64,000 nucleotides of DNA from the NCBI GenBank assembly GCA_015179125.1, contig WHVA01000050.1:287900-351899 (forward strand). The letters run 5' to 3'. The notes under the pieces were generated by a model. It worked only from the letters and a program-made list of their open reading frames with translations, made no database searches and had not been told where the DNA came from. Shown here piece after piece: positions 20,701 to 31,529 of the stretch (position 1 is the stretch's first letter; every line of letters begins with the position of its first letter). The position numbers and the translations under genes were made by a program. This DNA comes from Gautieria morchelliformis. Taxonomy: Eukaryota > Basidiomycota > Agaricomycetes > Gomphales > Gomphaceae.

Positions 20701-21930
20701 ACCATATAAAGCTGCCAATGCCAAAGTGTCCGCAATTTGTTCAGATGCCCAGGCTCGGGATCCTATAAAGGATGAAGGCAAATAAACATTATCCTTGTCC
20801 GGTACAAAATGTTCACCCATCAGTGTCGCATCTTCCTGACAAACCCGACGCTGATTGCATTGAATGTAGGAGAGACGGCTTTCAAGATCGCGTGTGAACA
20901 TATCGACAATGTATTCATTGGCAAGACGTCCAAATATGCGGAATCTTGGCTCCCGCAGAATACGACCGCGATAGTACCACATTTGAGTGGTGGGTACGTT
21001 GGTCTGGAGTTGGCTTCCGGTAAGGTCACGATCGGTATCGTTGTTTGGAATACCCCATCCCAAGGTGCCATGAGGAAAGAATAATGGATATGCAAGTGGC
21101 TCCCAAAGGCGACTGCAAGTCGGAATGGAAAGATTCGGTGAATCAACGCGTGAAACAAATAGACGGCGGCTTTGAATCTGTGATGATGCGGTATTTTCAT
21201 AGGAAATTATAGCTGCAATCTCATCGCAGCTGCCATCATCATCAAGATAGATCGATACATTGGGATAAGCGCTGGAGTCAATGGCGGCTAACTGTTGGAG
21301 GGACTGTACCAATGGATTGCAGTGAGTCAAAGCTCTTTTGAACGTATCAATCCATGGTGGGGGAAGAGTATTCATCCATTCAGCATGAGGGGCAGTTTGA
21401 CGCATAAAGCCGTCATATAGCAACCATTGGACAGCCGAATTGGAGGCCGTTGGACGTAATCGGTGGTAAACACGACCTTGAATGGCAAAAAAACCAGGAG
21501 GTCCATGCCAACCAGGAAACTGAGCAGTCATTTCCATGGATGCAAAGGAGAATATGAGGTTGAGAATACGGGATTTTGGAGATATGTCGGGATCATTGAG
21601 AAAGACATCATATTCGGGGGGAAGAGCCGGCAAAGGGGAGACATCTGTCAACCGACTGCCTTTATCACCACAGCAGAACCCAGGTCTTTCCCCTTAAGAG
21701 GATGAGTTAGAACAGAATATACAATATAGAGGATAAGCGGATACCTGTCAAAAGTGACAGGTGACAATAAGGACACTCATGGGCCTGACCCTGTCTGATT
21801 TCACCCCAAGAAAAGGAAGGGGTGGAGATCGGGCCTGTTTTCCAAACAGATTCCATTTGAACGCAAGGGAGAATATATAGCTTTGGCAAGTAAACGTAGA
21901 GATGATAGGGGGGATAATCGTACCCGGTCA
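17759..21930 (-). pseudogene. Helitron Rep/helicase protein
   Basis: This encodes the rolling-circle transposition protein. On the minus strand an N-terminal finger (HECPYCHLSLLTG, then PGFCC across a small intron ending near 21695) is followed by the Helitron-like N domain (21651-20690). The HUH nuclease follows, with EFQKRGLPHAHIL at about 20470-20510 and paired tyrosines in YLFKYIHK-like sequence at about 20080-20100. Then come a linker, a PIF1-family helicase with Walker A GPAGRGKT (about 19070-19095), a DEAP Walker B (about 18790) and the terminal HGQLYCALSRVRH motif (about 17840). Single-base losses in T-runs near 20688 and 20101 and another shift near 19115 break the frame. Otherwise all catalytic blocks remain, so decay is recent or the indels are sequencing errors. 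Confidence 0.88.
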
Positions 21931-22439
21931 CGAGTGTGACGTCCCTTAGGCGCCCAAGCCCGCAGCGAGCGTCGTACCGCGACGGAGACATCCTTCGGTG
22001 TCGAGAATCGCTTCCTAACGGCAAAGCTCGAACGGGAACTCGTGTGGATTACCGTGGAGCACCTTGTTGTGTCCGGGTTTGCAAGGGGACTTTGTGACAC
22101 CGTAAGAATTCCAATACAGGGGGGCTGTTGTCTCATATTCTTTGGTTAACAGGAATCGGCGTTTGCGTAAGGGTTCGAGGGCGGGAAGGTGCAGCATTTG
22201 GTGTAGGGTTTCTTGCCCCACCCCCGAGAGGTGGACTGTTGTCTCATATTCTTTGGTTAACAGCTGCTGATTTAGGTTGTCTTTAGACTTCGAGCACTCT
22301 ACGATCCAGGGGAGAAACGTGGAGCGCAGCTGCATTGCGGAGATACCGGGGATCGATAGGGGAGCAAAGAACAGCGCGTCATGCACTGACCAAGGTGAAC
22401 CACAGCATTTTCAATCAATATTTGGATCTTTGTGAGCCT
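21931..22439. other. Gap between Helitron and dioxygenase remnant, with a 28-bp direct repeat
   Basis: No gene is recognised. A 28-bp direct repeat beginning CTGTTGTCTCATATTC occurs at 22125-22152 and 22236-22263, 111 bases apart. The Helitron 5' terminus is probably in or beyond this stretch but was not identified. Confidence 0.5.
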
Positions 22440-23270
22440 ATCTCACGCGTTTGACCCTGCCTCAGAGAGTTACGGCGATGGAAACAACAAAAGTGGAAAC
22501 ACGAAAAAGTCAATTTTACATCCGGACCCCAAAACCATTCCCCGCATCCCCCAAGTACAACTCATTGGCAATGGGATTGCCTATAATCATGAAGGCTTGG
22601 ATGAGGTTAGTTTGTGTTATTGAGACCTTAACGTATCTACACATTCTCGTTCAGGCGAAGCTGAAGCTGAAGCATCATCGGACGTTCCATACCGTTGGTC
22701 AGTGTCAAGCAAGCAATGTTCCGTCTCTCGTCAACTGATGCTCCATAGGCATATTGATGCTGCGGTTTATGATCTTTCACCGTGTGTTTTGACTGCGAAA
22801 GTCCTTAGTTTATACTCATGATACCACGCCCTCATTCGGGGCCCCACAGGCAACGACACTTTACGCTCTAAACGTTCCCCAAGGCCCTCCTCAAATAGTA
22901 AGATACGATGATGGCACAGGTGCTGAGTTACCAGTCCCTTTGGGAAGGACAGTGTGCAAGTAGTGTCTTCATGTTAGCGTCCTGTGGCAGCTAATGCTCA
23001 AGTCTGATCCGGCAACGCATTAGTCACTTCTGGGATTAATACCTTCAAAATTTTGCCACCGCGTCTCAAGTCTGTTGGGATACGTTCTTGCGTTCGATAT
23101 GCTCCTCATCCTTACGTTTGGATGGCGCCAGCCCGCGCACGATGAGCTTTCTTCAGGCTTCAGCTATCAGTCCATCTCATGCGTAAGTATAGGCCCGAGA
23201 AAGATTTAGTCATTTTCCACAATCGGGGTGTATTGCACAGTGTCGTCGGCCCTTCTGCAAGTACTCGGGC
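22440..23270 (+). pseudogene. Fe(II)/2-oxoglutarate dioxygenase (TauD family, xanthine dioxygenase-like), dead
   Basis: Scattered in-order pieces match the fungal 2-oxoglutarate-dependent dioxygenases that include xanthine dioxygenase, which hydroxylates xanthine to urate. Visible blocks are SHAFDPASESYGDGNNK and TKKSILHPDPKTIPRIPQVQ (22440-22570), LKLKHHRTFH (about 22665), RHIDAAVYDLSP holding the HxD metal ligands (about 22750), ALNVPQGPPQIVRYDDGTG (about 22870-22925), VRYAPHPYVWMAPARA (about 23095-23140) and EKDLVIFHNRGVLHSVVG with the distal histidine (about 23195-23245). Several stops and shifts separate the blocks, and the part between the last two is missing. Substrate assignment rests on family resemblance only. 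Confidence 0.72.
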
Positions 23271-23923
23271 AGTAGGCAAGACCCGCCGGGTCCTGCATTG
23301 TACCTCGGTGCCATCGCTGTCAAGTACAATGGGACGTGACTGAATACAGCATTGGACCACAGTTAAGGGGGACAAACATCTGGTTTCTCCGCGCGTCCCG
23401 TCGGCCATAATTTCCGCAACCGAAAACGCAGCATTTGTACGATATTATGAAGGAACATTAGGTCCAGGGGGGGAGTTTCAAATTGGATCGATTGCATGGA
23501 CGGACGGCATTGTGGTACGTCATTTTATTTACTACCCGGCGTGCTCGTTTATTCTCGACATTTCTAAGGTCAAGTTCATTTTGTTTGAGTTGCTTCGCTT
23601 ACTCGGCGTGACAGCAAATTTTCACACCATTTGTCTAAACCGCGCAGTGTGCCTCTATGACTTGACGCCCTTCATCCCCGTGTTAACAACCCTTCCAATA
23701 ACATGGCCCACGGCAGGAGAGCGTTCTCACACGCCTTGAGCTGGCGCTCCCCGATGGTGAGTCTTTCGATGAGTACAGCCAGTGGGCCGTTAAAGTCACT
23801 CATTTTCATTAGAGGGGAAAGCAAAAGGGGTCGCAAATGAGTAAGTCAGAATACAATACAGTTACGTTTGAATAGGGACGTGGGCATAAAGGATAGAACT
23901 CATATTCGACTACAGAACGACGT
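23271..23923. other. No confident gene
   Basis: A short open piece (SAIISATENAAFVRYYEGTL, about 23400-23455) is followed by GT-rich sequence and could be an exon of a second gene fragment, but I do not recognise it. Confidence 0.3.
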
Positions 23924-24286
23924 CTAAGCCCTGGTACGGCCTGACCCCTCCCCCTGTAAAAAATGACGGCGGATGTGACGACGGATGTGGAGGAGATACG
24001 ACCACAATTCTGAGCGCATGCCGCGCGATAGGTTGTCCATGTGTGGAACAATACACAGGAGAAGGTTTATAGAAGGAACACGGTCCTCGTCAGTACGATG
24101 GTCTGACAGAGAACGACGAGCATAAGACCGAATGTATACCGCGGTTTCCGCGGGCGTCAGGAGTTGGAAATCAATCTGGACGTCGTTCAGATGGCTGAAA
24201 GGTAATATAGGAAGGAAAGATACATGGTCAACTCCTCGACGCTGATGTTCGATTGTGGAGGGGACATATGATAAGTGACACGCCAT
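23924..24286 (-). CDS. Unrecognised 120-residue ORF
   Basis: ATG at 24286 (MACHLSYVPSTIEHQRRG) opens 120 residues to a stop at about 23924. A hydrophobic core FSHLNDVQIDFQLLTPAET is followed by an Arg-rich tail. It lies about 130 bases downstream of the three-exon gene on the same strand. No family is recognised; it could be a separate small gene or an exon of a larger decayed one. Confidence 0.35.
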   Translation of the reverse strand: MACHLSYVPSTIEHQRRGVDHVSFLPILPFSHLNDVQIDFQLLTPAETAVYIRSYARRSLSDHRTDEDRVPSINLLLCIVPHMDNLSRGMRSELWSYLLHIRRHIRRHFLQGEGSGRTRA

Positions 24287-24418
24287 GCGGAAGATAAGGA
24301 AGATGAGTGTATATGTACATCGACTGAGACAGAATGAAAAAAAAACAGATTAACCCTGTGCGTCATAACGTATTACACATTAACCCCGAGCATCATCGTT
24401 CACCCTTGAGCCAAGGCA

Positions 24419-25369
24419 TTATGAAACAGCTTTGCGTTTACCTAACACTTTCGACGATTTTCCTTCAGAGCTGTCAGGGCACGGCCTAACAGTGGGTACA
24501 GGAGAGGAGGGTGAGTGGGAGTCGTTGTGATATGTCTCAGCATCGGAGGGGGAACTGCCACTGCCTAAAGTGTCTGTAAGTGCACAGGGAGGTAGGCAAA
24601 AGAAGGACAGGAAATACCTTGCGTCTCGGGGAGACGTTGAGATTGCGCATTCTCTACCGTCGGATACCGCCTTCTCTTGGCAGAGGGTTGTTGACGGGGA
24701 GGTGGGACAACAGTAGTTCCGATGTTAAGGGTGATGGAAAGGATGGATACGGCGAGATTGCCTTGGGCATTTAGCGTCTCGCACGATCCGAAAACCATCA
24801 GTGGCGAGTTAACCGCGGGCGCAGGAGTATTCTTCCAACGATTTGATCCATCCAAGACACACCTAAGGCAGGGAAAAAAATACGGGAAGGAAAGGATGAG
24901 GTAGGGGAGCGGCTTACTGAAGAGTGGACAGTTTGTTACTGTCCCGTACGAAGTCCGACACAGCAAGATTAAAACAACAACTTTTGCCGTCAGGCATTTG
25001 CTCCAATGGGGTCATAACGGTTCCGAGCGCCCACACATAGGCGGTTGTCGATTGAGGAAGGTGAATATCATACTGAGGAGACACCGGGTCACCAGGGAAA
25101 GGGGTTATCACGTAGGCATCAACCAGCATGGGGCCATCAGGAGGTTTAACAGCCCTTCCGATAACATGGCCCATGGTGAGATCTGGATGGACGACATCGT
25201 TCATGGGACTGTAAATCCAGATGTCAACAGGGAGAAGAGCGCGATCGTTGCACTCGACGGCAGAATTATAGTAGCAGTGCCACGTGCGATTGCCGGAAGC
25301 AGGAGCGACAGAACTCTGTCGGTTACCTCCAGTGAGGCACACTGTGCATTCAAGAAAGAAATTGGACAT
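24419..25369 (-). CDS. Three-exon gene of unknown function (283 aa)
   Basis: Exons 25369-24918, 24862-24618 and 24573-24419 join in phase across 55-nt and 44-nt GT-AG introns (GTAAGCC...CCTTAG, GTATTTCC...CTTACAG) and give 283 residues from a true ATG to TAA at 24421-24419. The middle contains PVDIWIYSPMND, MGHVIGRAVKPPDGPMLVDA, ITPFPGDP, SDFVRDSNKLSTLQ and VNSPLMVFGSCETLNAQG. The tail is Ser/Pro-rich and ends in the basic run KSSKVLGKRKAVS, a possible nuclear signal. The alternating beta-type pattern around SPLMVFGSC would fit an OB-like fold, which is only a guess. Clean splicing amid dead elements suggests it is, or recently was, functional. It lies on the same strand as, and about 2.5 kb beyond, the Helitron. 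Confidence 0.6.
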
Positions 25370-26222
25370 GAGGGGAAGGATGCAAGGGCTTTAAACAGAT
25401 ACGATTCGCATTAACAGAAACCATTGACATGACGCCGGGCGTCGGCTAAAGGAAAAACCAACAATGACATCATCGAGATAGAGGAAAATCGGTCGGCGAG
25501 CGGGTAACATTTGCAACTGCGCGGGTGAGAGTTGTCGCGGGTTTTCTGTTAGGTACGTCGTACGCGGTCAATCGGGATGAGGGAGGTGAGGAAGATAAGG
25601 TTCCGGGATTCAGGGCGGGTAGCGATGCGTGGTTTTTAAGAATAAGTATGATTTGTAGATAACGGTTAGGTGGTGACAGAAAGAAGTAAAAAGATAAGAG
25701 GCCATGAGGAGAGCGACCTTGAACGACGGCTCCTGGGTAGTACCGCTTTGGCCACCCCGCGGAATGAACCAGTCATCAAGGTCTCCTCTCTGTCTGTTTG
25801 CCCGCAGTGGCCGGATACTCCGATACCCACATCCTTTCGGGTCCCTCGCCTAAGCAGCCTCCGTGTCGGAACCAACCCAACACAGCGAAGTCGAACAGAC
25901 GCGGTGTGCTACACAGGGGCAGGGCATAGAAGCCAGCGCCATGCACAATAGCCTGCCGCCACGTAGCAGACCGCGACTATTTGACTTGGCTGCGTCGGGA
26001 CGGAGACCGCGGGAGGACTACCATGGCAACGACCAGCACGTGTTTTTCCAACCCACCGTTCGTTTCGTCCGGATTTGACACGCCGGACGGTATGAAAGGT
26101 TCAGAACCCGAGGGGGAGGCCGGTTGTAAGGAAGGCAAATGCACCGCATCCGTTGTCAGTCGCGCGACACGGGTCATAGTCACTGCGGCGCACCTCAAAG
26201 GTGTTACCCGAATTGTATGACC

Positions 26223-26318
26223 GAGGAGGGGAAAGAGGAAGGCAGGCAAAGGTAGGACTGAAGGGCGCAGAACGGATGGAGGAGGGGAAAGAGGAAGGCG
26301 GGCAAAGGTAGGACCATA
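26223..26318. repeat. 56-bp-period tandem duplication
   Basis: GAGGAGGGGAAAGAGGAAGG followed by C(A/G)GGCAAAGGTAGGAC occurs at 26223 and again at 26279. Confidence 0.7.
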
Positions 26319-26461
26319 CAGGGGAAGGGCAGCGAAGGAAGCTAAAATTACCGGGAATGAGGAAAGGGGAAAGGGGAGGGGTCGGATACGCGGGCACCCA
26401 CAGACACAAAGAAGGGCAATGCTCGGAGCATCGTTTTGGTCATAATACGAGTAATCACGAA

Positions 26462-26820
26462 CACACTGGTATATGGCCTTCTAATTTGAGCATTTGACTT
26501 GTCCGCCAGCTTTAGAGCACAATACAGGTCAATTGTAAACTCGTTACAAGCGCGTTGTAATCGTGAGTGAACAAATATCATCAGATGGTAATGATTCGGC
26601 TTATATTATTTCAGCCACGCTGGTATATGGCCTTCTAATATCATGTGGGCATTTCACTTCTCCGCCAGATTTAGATCCAGAATACAAGGGAATTGTAAAC
26701 TTGTTACAAGCGAGTCTTGATCATGAGTGAACAAATATAATCGGATGGTAATGATTTGGCTTATAATATTTCAAAACTCGTTACATGCTAGCCTGAAAAG
26801 CGACTCTGAATCGTGAGTGA
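26462..26820. repeat. 154-bp tandem repeat, two copies plus a partial third
   Basis: TGGTATATGGCCTTCTAAT starts at 26467 and 26621. The units share a TCCGCCAG...TTTAGA block, AATTGTAAAC(T)CGTTACAAGCG-type sequence and GAGTGAACAAATAT, with about 10 percent divergence. A third partial unit (CTCGTTACA...TCGTGAGTGA) follows at about 26777-26820. The sequence is non-coding and borders the Plavaka remnant stop. Confidence 0.8.
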
Positions 26821-26827
26821 TATGTGT

Positions 26828-28247
26828 TCAGGCTGACCCGTAACCATCATCATCCTCTCCTGGCTCATCCTCCATGCTGCCTGCATCATCGTCACTAGAG
26901 GATGATAGGTCACTGTCCGTCACATTGGTGTCAGAGGCCTCCGTAGCTTCGTCATCATCACCGAGGCTACCATCCGTCTCCCTTTCTGGTGACAGTGATG
27001 CCTCCCAGTCATTAGCCTGGACGTCTTCCTCAGGGTCCAAGTGGCCATTATCATCTGGCACAGCGGCAGGCATTTCAGTGTTGTACTGAGTTGAGTGACC
27101 TATACCACCGCCCATGAACCGCATTAGTAAGTCACGATCTGCAAATCTTGGAGGCCATGAAGTCAGGCAAAGAGGGGGCCATAGGAGGTATGTGGAGGGC
27201 TCACTGGTTCACATAGTAGTATCGCCAGTCATCTGTCAGGGTTCACGCGTTTCCATCCACAAGTTTCTATTTCCTTCCATGAGTTTCCATCACCTTCCGT
27301 CAGTTTCCATAACCTTCCATCACCTTCTGTCACATGTCACTTTCGGTCACATGTCACTTTCCGTCACTTTCCGTAACCTTCTACAAGTTTCCATCTCCCC
27401 TATTATGTAAGCCTTGCCAGCGCTATAAGACTGTAGCCCGTGTGGTGGCGTTTCCTCAGCTTGATCTCTGAGGATACCCACTACACAGGCAAGTCCCCAT
27501 GTATCTATCGTTGGTAGAGTTATATAAACTGAGGATACCCACTACACAGTTGGTCATTGTCCTAGTATCGGCTCTTATCTCCTTGAGTATCTTTGGTTGT
27601 GGCTTCGTCATTAGTGTTGCCCTCACATCATCACTCTGTGTGGCATCCCGTCGAGCAATGGAGGGTCCTAGGAGCTCGGTGGTTTGCCCATGGGCAATGT
27701 GGGGATGGTGTGAATGGCCCGAATGACATTGGCTGGGTCCAGGAAGCCAAATGGTTCTGTATCATCCAATTCAGAAACAAATCCCAACTGGTGCAAGTGT
27801 TTTGCACCGGCGCTGGACCGATATGTCAAATCACGGCCAAACCAACATATCCACAGAAAGTGCATGAGATGTGGGGGGGCCAGAGTGCCGTTGGGCTGCT
27901 GGTGGATGACATTGGCATGGAATATGGCTAAGAGCCTTGCATACCAAAAGGGGTGATAGTGGGGGTCAGTCGGATCCTCACAGGCAAGGACCATGAGGTC
28001 ACAATGGTCAGTACTAGAATTAAAAGAATCTTGGCTACGTCGCAGGTCATAGGTAGTGAAGTTGACATGCAGGACTTGATGCCTATAGAGATGGTTATCT
28101 GCAAAGAATATCGAATTTCTCTCAGCCACAGTGAAGTGTGTCTTGTTGCCATCATATTCATTGCCCAGGACTCATGCCAGAATGTGGTCCTTGAGCCTGG
28201 GATAAAACTCCTGAAAAAGGTCAGACAGCAGTGAGGGGCCTATCACA
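26828..28247 (-). pseudogene. Plavaka-type DNA transposase, C-terminal remnant
   Basis: The minus-strand sequence matches the conserved tail of basidiomycete Plavaka transposon proteins: FYPRLKDHILA, VNFTTYDLRRSQD, PFWYARLLAIFHA, FLWICWFGRD, FGFLDPANVIRAIHTIP, DDWRYYYVN, then FADRDLLMRFMGGGIGH and a long acidic Ser/Asp tail to the stop at 26828. A 57-nt intron (27204-27148) joins YYYVN to QFADRD in phase. The catalytic core is absent: a copia LTR interrupts the frame at 28247 and a gypsy solo LTR splits it at 27233. An in-frame TGA at 28174-28172 stands where CGA is expected. Confidence 0.75.
27234..27627 (+). mobile_element. Solo LTR of the chromovirus family (394 bp)
   Basis: It starts TGTCAGGGTTCACG and ends GTTGCCCTCACA, flanked by the 5-bp duplication TCATC (27229-27233 and 27628-27632). 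It is nearly identical to the 5' LTR of the gypsy element at 58841-59232. It sits in a Plavaka exon: excising it with one duplication restores the reading frame through SDDWRYYYVN. Confidence 0.93.
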
Positions 28248-28764
28248 TGGTACATGCCTTGAGCAATGTTCTAGTGCATGATAAGAGCAGTGTTCTAGAG
28301 TAAGGAGTGAGCAGTGTTCTTAGTGTAAGAAGTGAGGAGGAAACAATAATAATCCAGAGATGCTTTTTGACTCGAAGCTCTAAGGAAAAAGATTGTAAAA
28401 TCGCTGATTTATTCGTATCTAGAGTCCAAGTATTTAAGCAATACACAATAGGAGTAGATAATCATGTGAAAATAATAGTGCTAGGAGTTAGGGTCAAAAT
28501 GATGTCAAATATGATGCTATGACCCCTGTATGGCTAATTCCTGGATAGATGATGTCAAACATGATGTCAGGCATGTAGGACAAGGGCTCGACTCGATAAT
28601 AAATGTGAAATGGTACACACATGTGTGCCTCGACTTGACTCGACTCGGAATATTTCTCGGCTCAGAATGATTCTTGGAATGATAATAAATATGGTGAAAG
28701 ATAAGAATGATTAATAACAAAGAAATTGTCTTGACTGAAATATTCTCCTTCTCCTCAAATAACA
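28248..28764 (-). mobile_element. 3' LTR of a copia element (about 517 bp)
   Basis: On the minus strand a polypurine tract GAGGGGGAG (28773-28765) is followed by TGTTATTTGAGG, the LTR start. The far end is placed at ...GTACCA (28248), where the Plavaka frame resumes. AAG/TCC-rich short repeats (AGCAGTGTTCT) occur near the left end. The end position is inferred from the interrupted reading frame. Confidence 0.6.
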
Positions 28765-28795
28765 CTCCCCCTCAAACTCGACATATTCCTAGAAA

Positions 28796-29116
28796 TTATA
28801 GGATATGGAGATGTTTGCGTGGAGATAATGGCTTTGTGAGAACGTCCGCAGGATTGTCCATCGCAGGAATATAATGTAGATTGATGTTCCCATTGGTGAT
28901 CTGTTCCTTTGTATAATGGAAGTGGACATCAATATGTTTCGTTCGACTGTTATTGATGTTATCTTGGGAAAATGCGATGGAGGATTGGTTGTCGGTAAAT
29001 ATAGTGATGGGAGTGAGGTCATGCTGAAAATCTTTTCCCATCCTTATAAGCCATATTCCTTCTGCTGATGCAAAGGATCCCACAACCAGTTCTGATTCTA
29101 TTGATGATCGGCCCAC
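28796..29116 (-). pseudogene. Copia RNase H C-terminal fragment
   Basis: The fragment contains the terminal RNase H motifs of Ty1/copia Pol: SELVVGSFASAEGIWLI, IFTDNQSSIAFSQDN, RTKHIDVHFHYTKEQI and NPADVLTKPL, ending in a stop just before the polypurine tract of the adjoining LTR. The upstream Pol is missing beyond about 29150. It differs from the copia fragments at 13317 and 56993, so at least three copia lineages are present. Confidence 0.85.
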
Positions 29117-29149
29117 AATTCTTAATCCAATTTATATTAGGTAGGGGGT

Positions 29150-30302
29150 TGACTGAGCAGTCTGAGTCAGTGCAAGAGTACAAAGTACAAAAGGGGAAAC
29201 AATGGAGAAATGACACTAGCGAAAGTAAGCAAGTATGTGTCGAATAGGGGTAATGAGTCAGTAAAGTATGGAGAATGAGTAATAAAAGATCCAAAGATAG
29301 AACAATGGACCTTACCCTGAACCCCCCTTGTAGTCCCATTGTTCCCAATTAGTTAGTTCCAGGAAACTGGGTGAGTCATGCGATAAAGAAATGAGTCATA
29401 TAAAAGAACACAGGAATAGTCCACCAATCCAAAGTCATACCCTTATCCATCTTCTCCAAGGTGAGTCAGAGAGGAGTCGATGGACTGAGTCATGAGGGGG
29501 AGGATGATGAATCACTAACAGAAATAACTCCTAAGTTTCTCCTTGATCCACTCCCATGATAGGATACGAGGGGGAGAAAGTCGAATACAGTCTTTTGATG
29601 CCTTTCAATGAAGATTAAGAAGGATCAACATAGGGGGACTTGTGGGGTATGGAGCCCTAAATTCTGCCTCGTATTCCTCTTTTCCTTCATTGTCATAAGA
29701 AACCTTTCCCGTATATCCAAGAAATATAAATGGTTCGTGTGAATCTTGGAAAAATACTGAATCTCCCATGGCAAAAGACGTTGGAAAATAGGGATGGGGA
29801 TGCTTTGTTGAAAGCTGAGCCACTGGGGGCATCTGTGGATGAACAATATTGTGAAGCTCTGCATGACGTCGAATATCTTCTGAGTCGAGTGACCATTGTG
29901 ATGCCGTATTAGATGTAGGGGAGTCCAGGGACTGAAGAGGAATAGAATTCGAAGATGATCTGATGGATGGCATGGTGAAACTGATAATGAACTAATGATG
30001 GTGAGGCGGTGTGTCTGCGTGAACTGAGCTGAGGTGATGGCTAAGGCTGAGATGAATTCAATGTGTGCGGAGTTTTGTGCATTTTTGCTGCATGTCATTT
30101 ATTGTTCCTTCACCGGTTTGCCTGTCTTGAAGTAGAGAATGAGAAACCCCCACTCCCCTGACTTCGTGCAGACCCACCGGATAAAGTCACACATAAGCCA
30201 AATCCAACATCCTGTCCATTCCACATCTGCCCTTGGGAGAGATGCCTCCCGAAGTGCTATGTTGTTGCTACCACCCCTGGCCACAAGTCACTGGTCATTA
30301 AG
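29150..30302. other. Undelimited repeat debris with one unrecognised ORF
   Basis: On the minus strand an ATG at 29973 opens 122 residues to about 29605 (FAMGDSVFFQDSHEPFIFLG, YTGKVSYDNEGKEEYEAEF). I do not recognise it; its place upstream of a copia RNase H would fit a gag-like part of the same element after internal deletion, which is inference. The rest shows no gene. Confidence 0.35.
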
Positions 30303-31529
30303 GTGGAGATCCAGATGACAGACACGGTGGAAGTCAAATCCGGACCCGCACTTGTCAATTATGGGGCCACTGGTCAGTTTATGGACTGGGACTATGTGGA
30401 ACTGAACCGACTGACCACATGGAAGTTGCAACGTGCAATCCCAGTGTTCAATGTGGATGGAAGCCCCAATGAGGCAGGGTCCATCACGGAAATAGTAGAC
30501 ACAATTCTCCACTACGATGGACACACGGAAGGCACTTCCTTTGCAGTCACCAGCCTGGGGAAACAAGACATCATCCTCGGGTTTACCTGCAGGAGCACAA
30601 CCCGGAGATCAACTGGCAGACTCGGAAGGTGCTGATGAGTCGATACCCTGACCAAGTGTCACATGTGCTGGTTGGAAGTGTGGAAGGAGCGTCAGGAGCA
30701 GTGGTTGACTGAACGGCTCATACAGACATGTTGTTCTGGCCCTCATCCACTGCTTGCAGAAGAGGATTTGGATGCTGAATTTGAACCAGCTCCCACTCCT
30801 GATTCCAATTCCAATTCAGATTCTGACTCTAACGTCATCTGACTTGGCCCAGAAGACACTTTGGCAGAGGGGGAGCGCTTGCTGTATGTAAACCTTCTGC
30901 TGGAAGCAGAACACGTCCGCACCACCGGAAATATTTCACAACACCTCGCAGAAGCCTCCAGGAAGCATGATAAAGTGGAGGTGGAGATTCTGGAGTACCT
31001 GCGGGAGTTTGAGGACATCTTTGCCAAGGAGTGGTTTGATGTGCTGCCTCCATGGAAGCTGTGGGACCAGGCCATTGAGTTGGAGCCTGGGTCAAAGCCT
31101 GCCAACTGTAAGGTCTACCCACTGTCACCCAGGGAGCAGGTAGAGCTTGATGCATTCCTTTCAGAGAACCTCCGTACAGGGAGTATCTGCCCCTCCAAGT
31201 CACCAATGGCATCTTCAGTGTTCTTCATCAAGAAGAAGGATGGCTCGCTCAGACTTGTGCAGGATTACTGGGCCTTGAATGTGATCACGATCAAGAACCG
31301 GTACCCCATTCCATTTCTGAACTGGTCACACAACTCTGTGGTGCAAGGTACTTCACTAAGCTGGATGTCTGCTGGGGTTTCAACAATGTTCAGATCCGTG
31401 AGGGAGACAAGTGGAAGGCCGCATTCCGCACCAACCGAGGACTCCGTCTGCGTCTACCTTGATGGCATCCTCATCTTCACAAAAACACTGACAAAACATT
31501 GGGAGATCGTGCAGAGAGTGCTGTTCTAA
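30303..31529 (+). pseudogene. Ty3/gypsy protease-RT fragment, dead
   Basis: The first part (30303-30600) is a retropepsin-like domain related to that at 60680-60860, but the catalytic aspartate is replaced: LVNYGATG here against LLDSGATG there. After a frameshift and a Ser/Asp-rich linker, the RT start is visible ([43 protein letters not shown], 31060-31270). A frameshift at about 31345 and a deletion then join the fingers directly to VYLDGILIFTKT, where the catalytic second Asp of the usual DD pair is Gly. Nothing follows the RT. The copy cannot be active. Confidence 0.85.

Larger units (their letters stand above)
25370..26827. other. Non-coding stretch with two tandem duplications
   Basis: No gene is recognised. 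A 56-bp-period duplication (GAGGAGGGGAAAGAGGAAGG at 26223 and 26279) and a 154-bp-period duplication (from about 26467) are listed separately. Confidence 0.5.

Noticed and set aside
26223-26820. CRISPR-like array
   Set aside because: Two or three long tandem units without regular short spacers, in a eukaryotic context.
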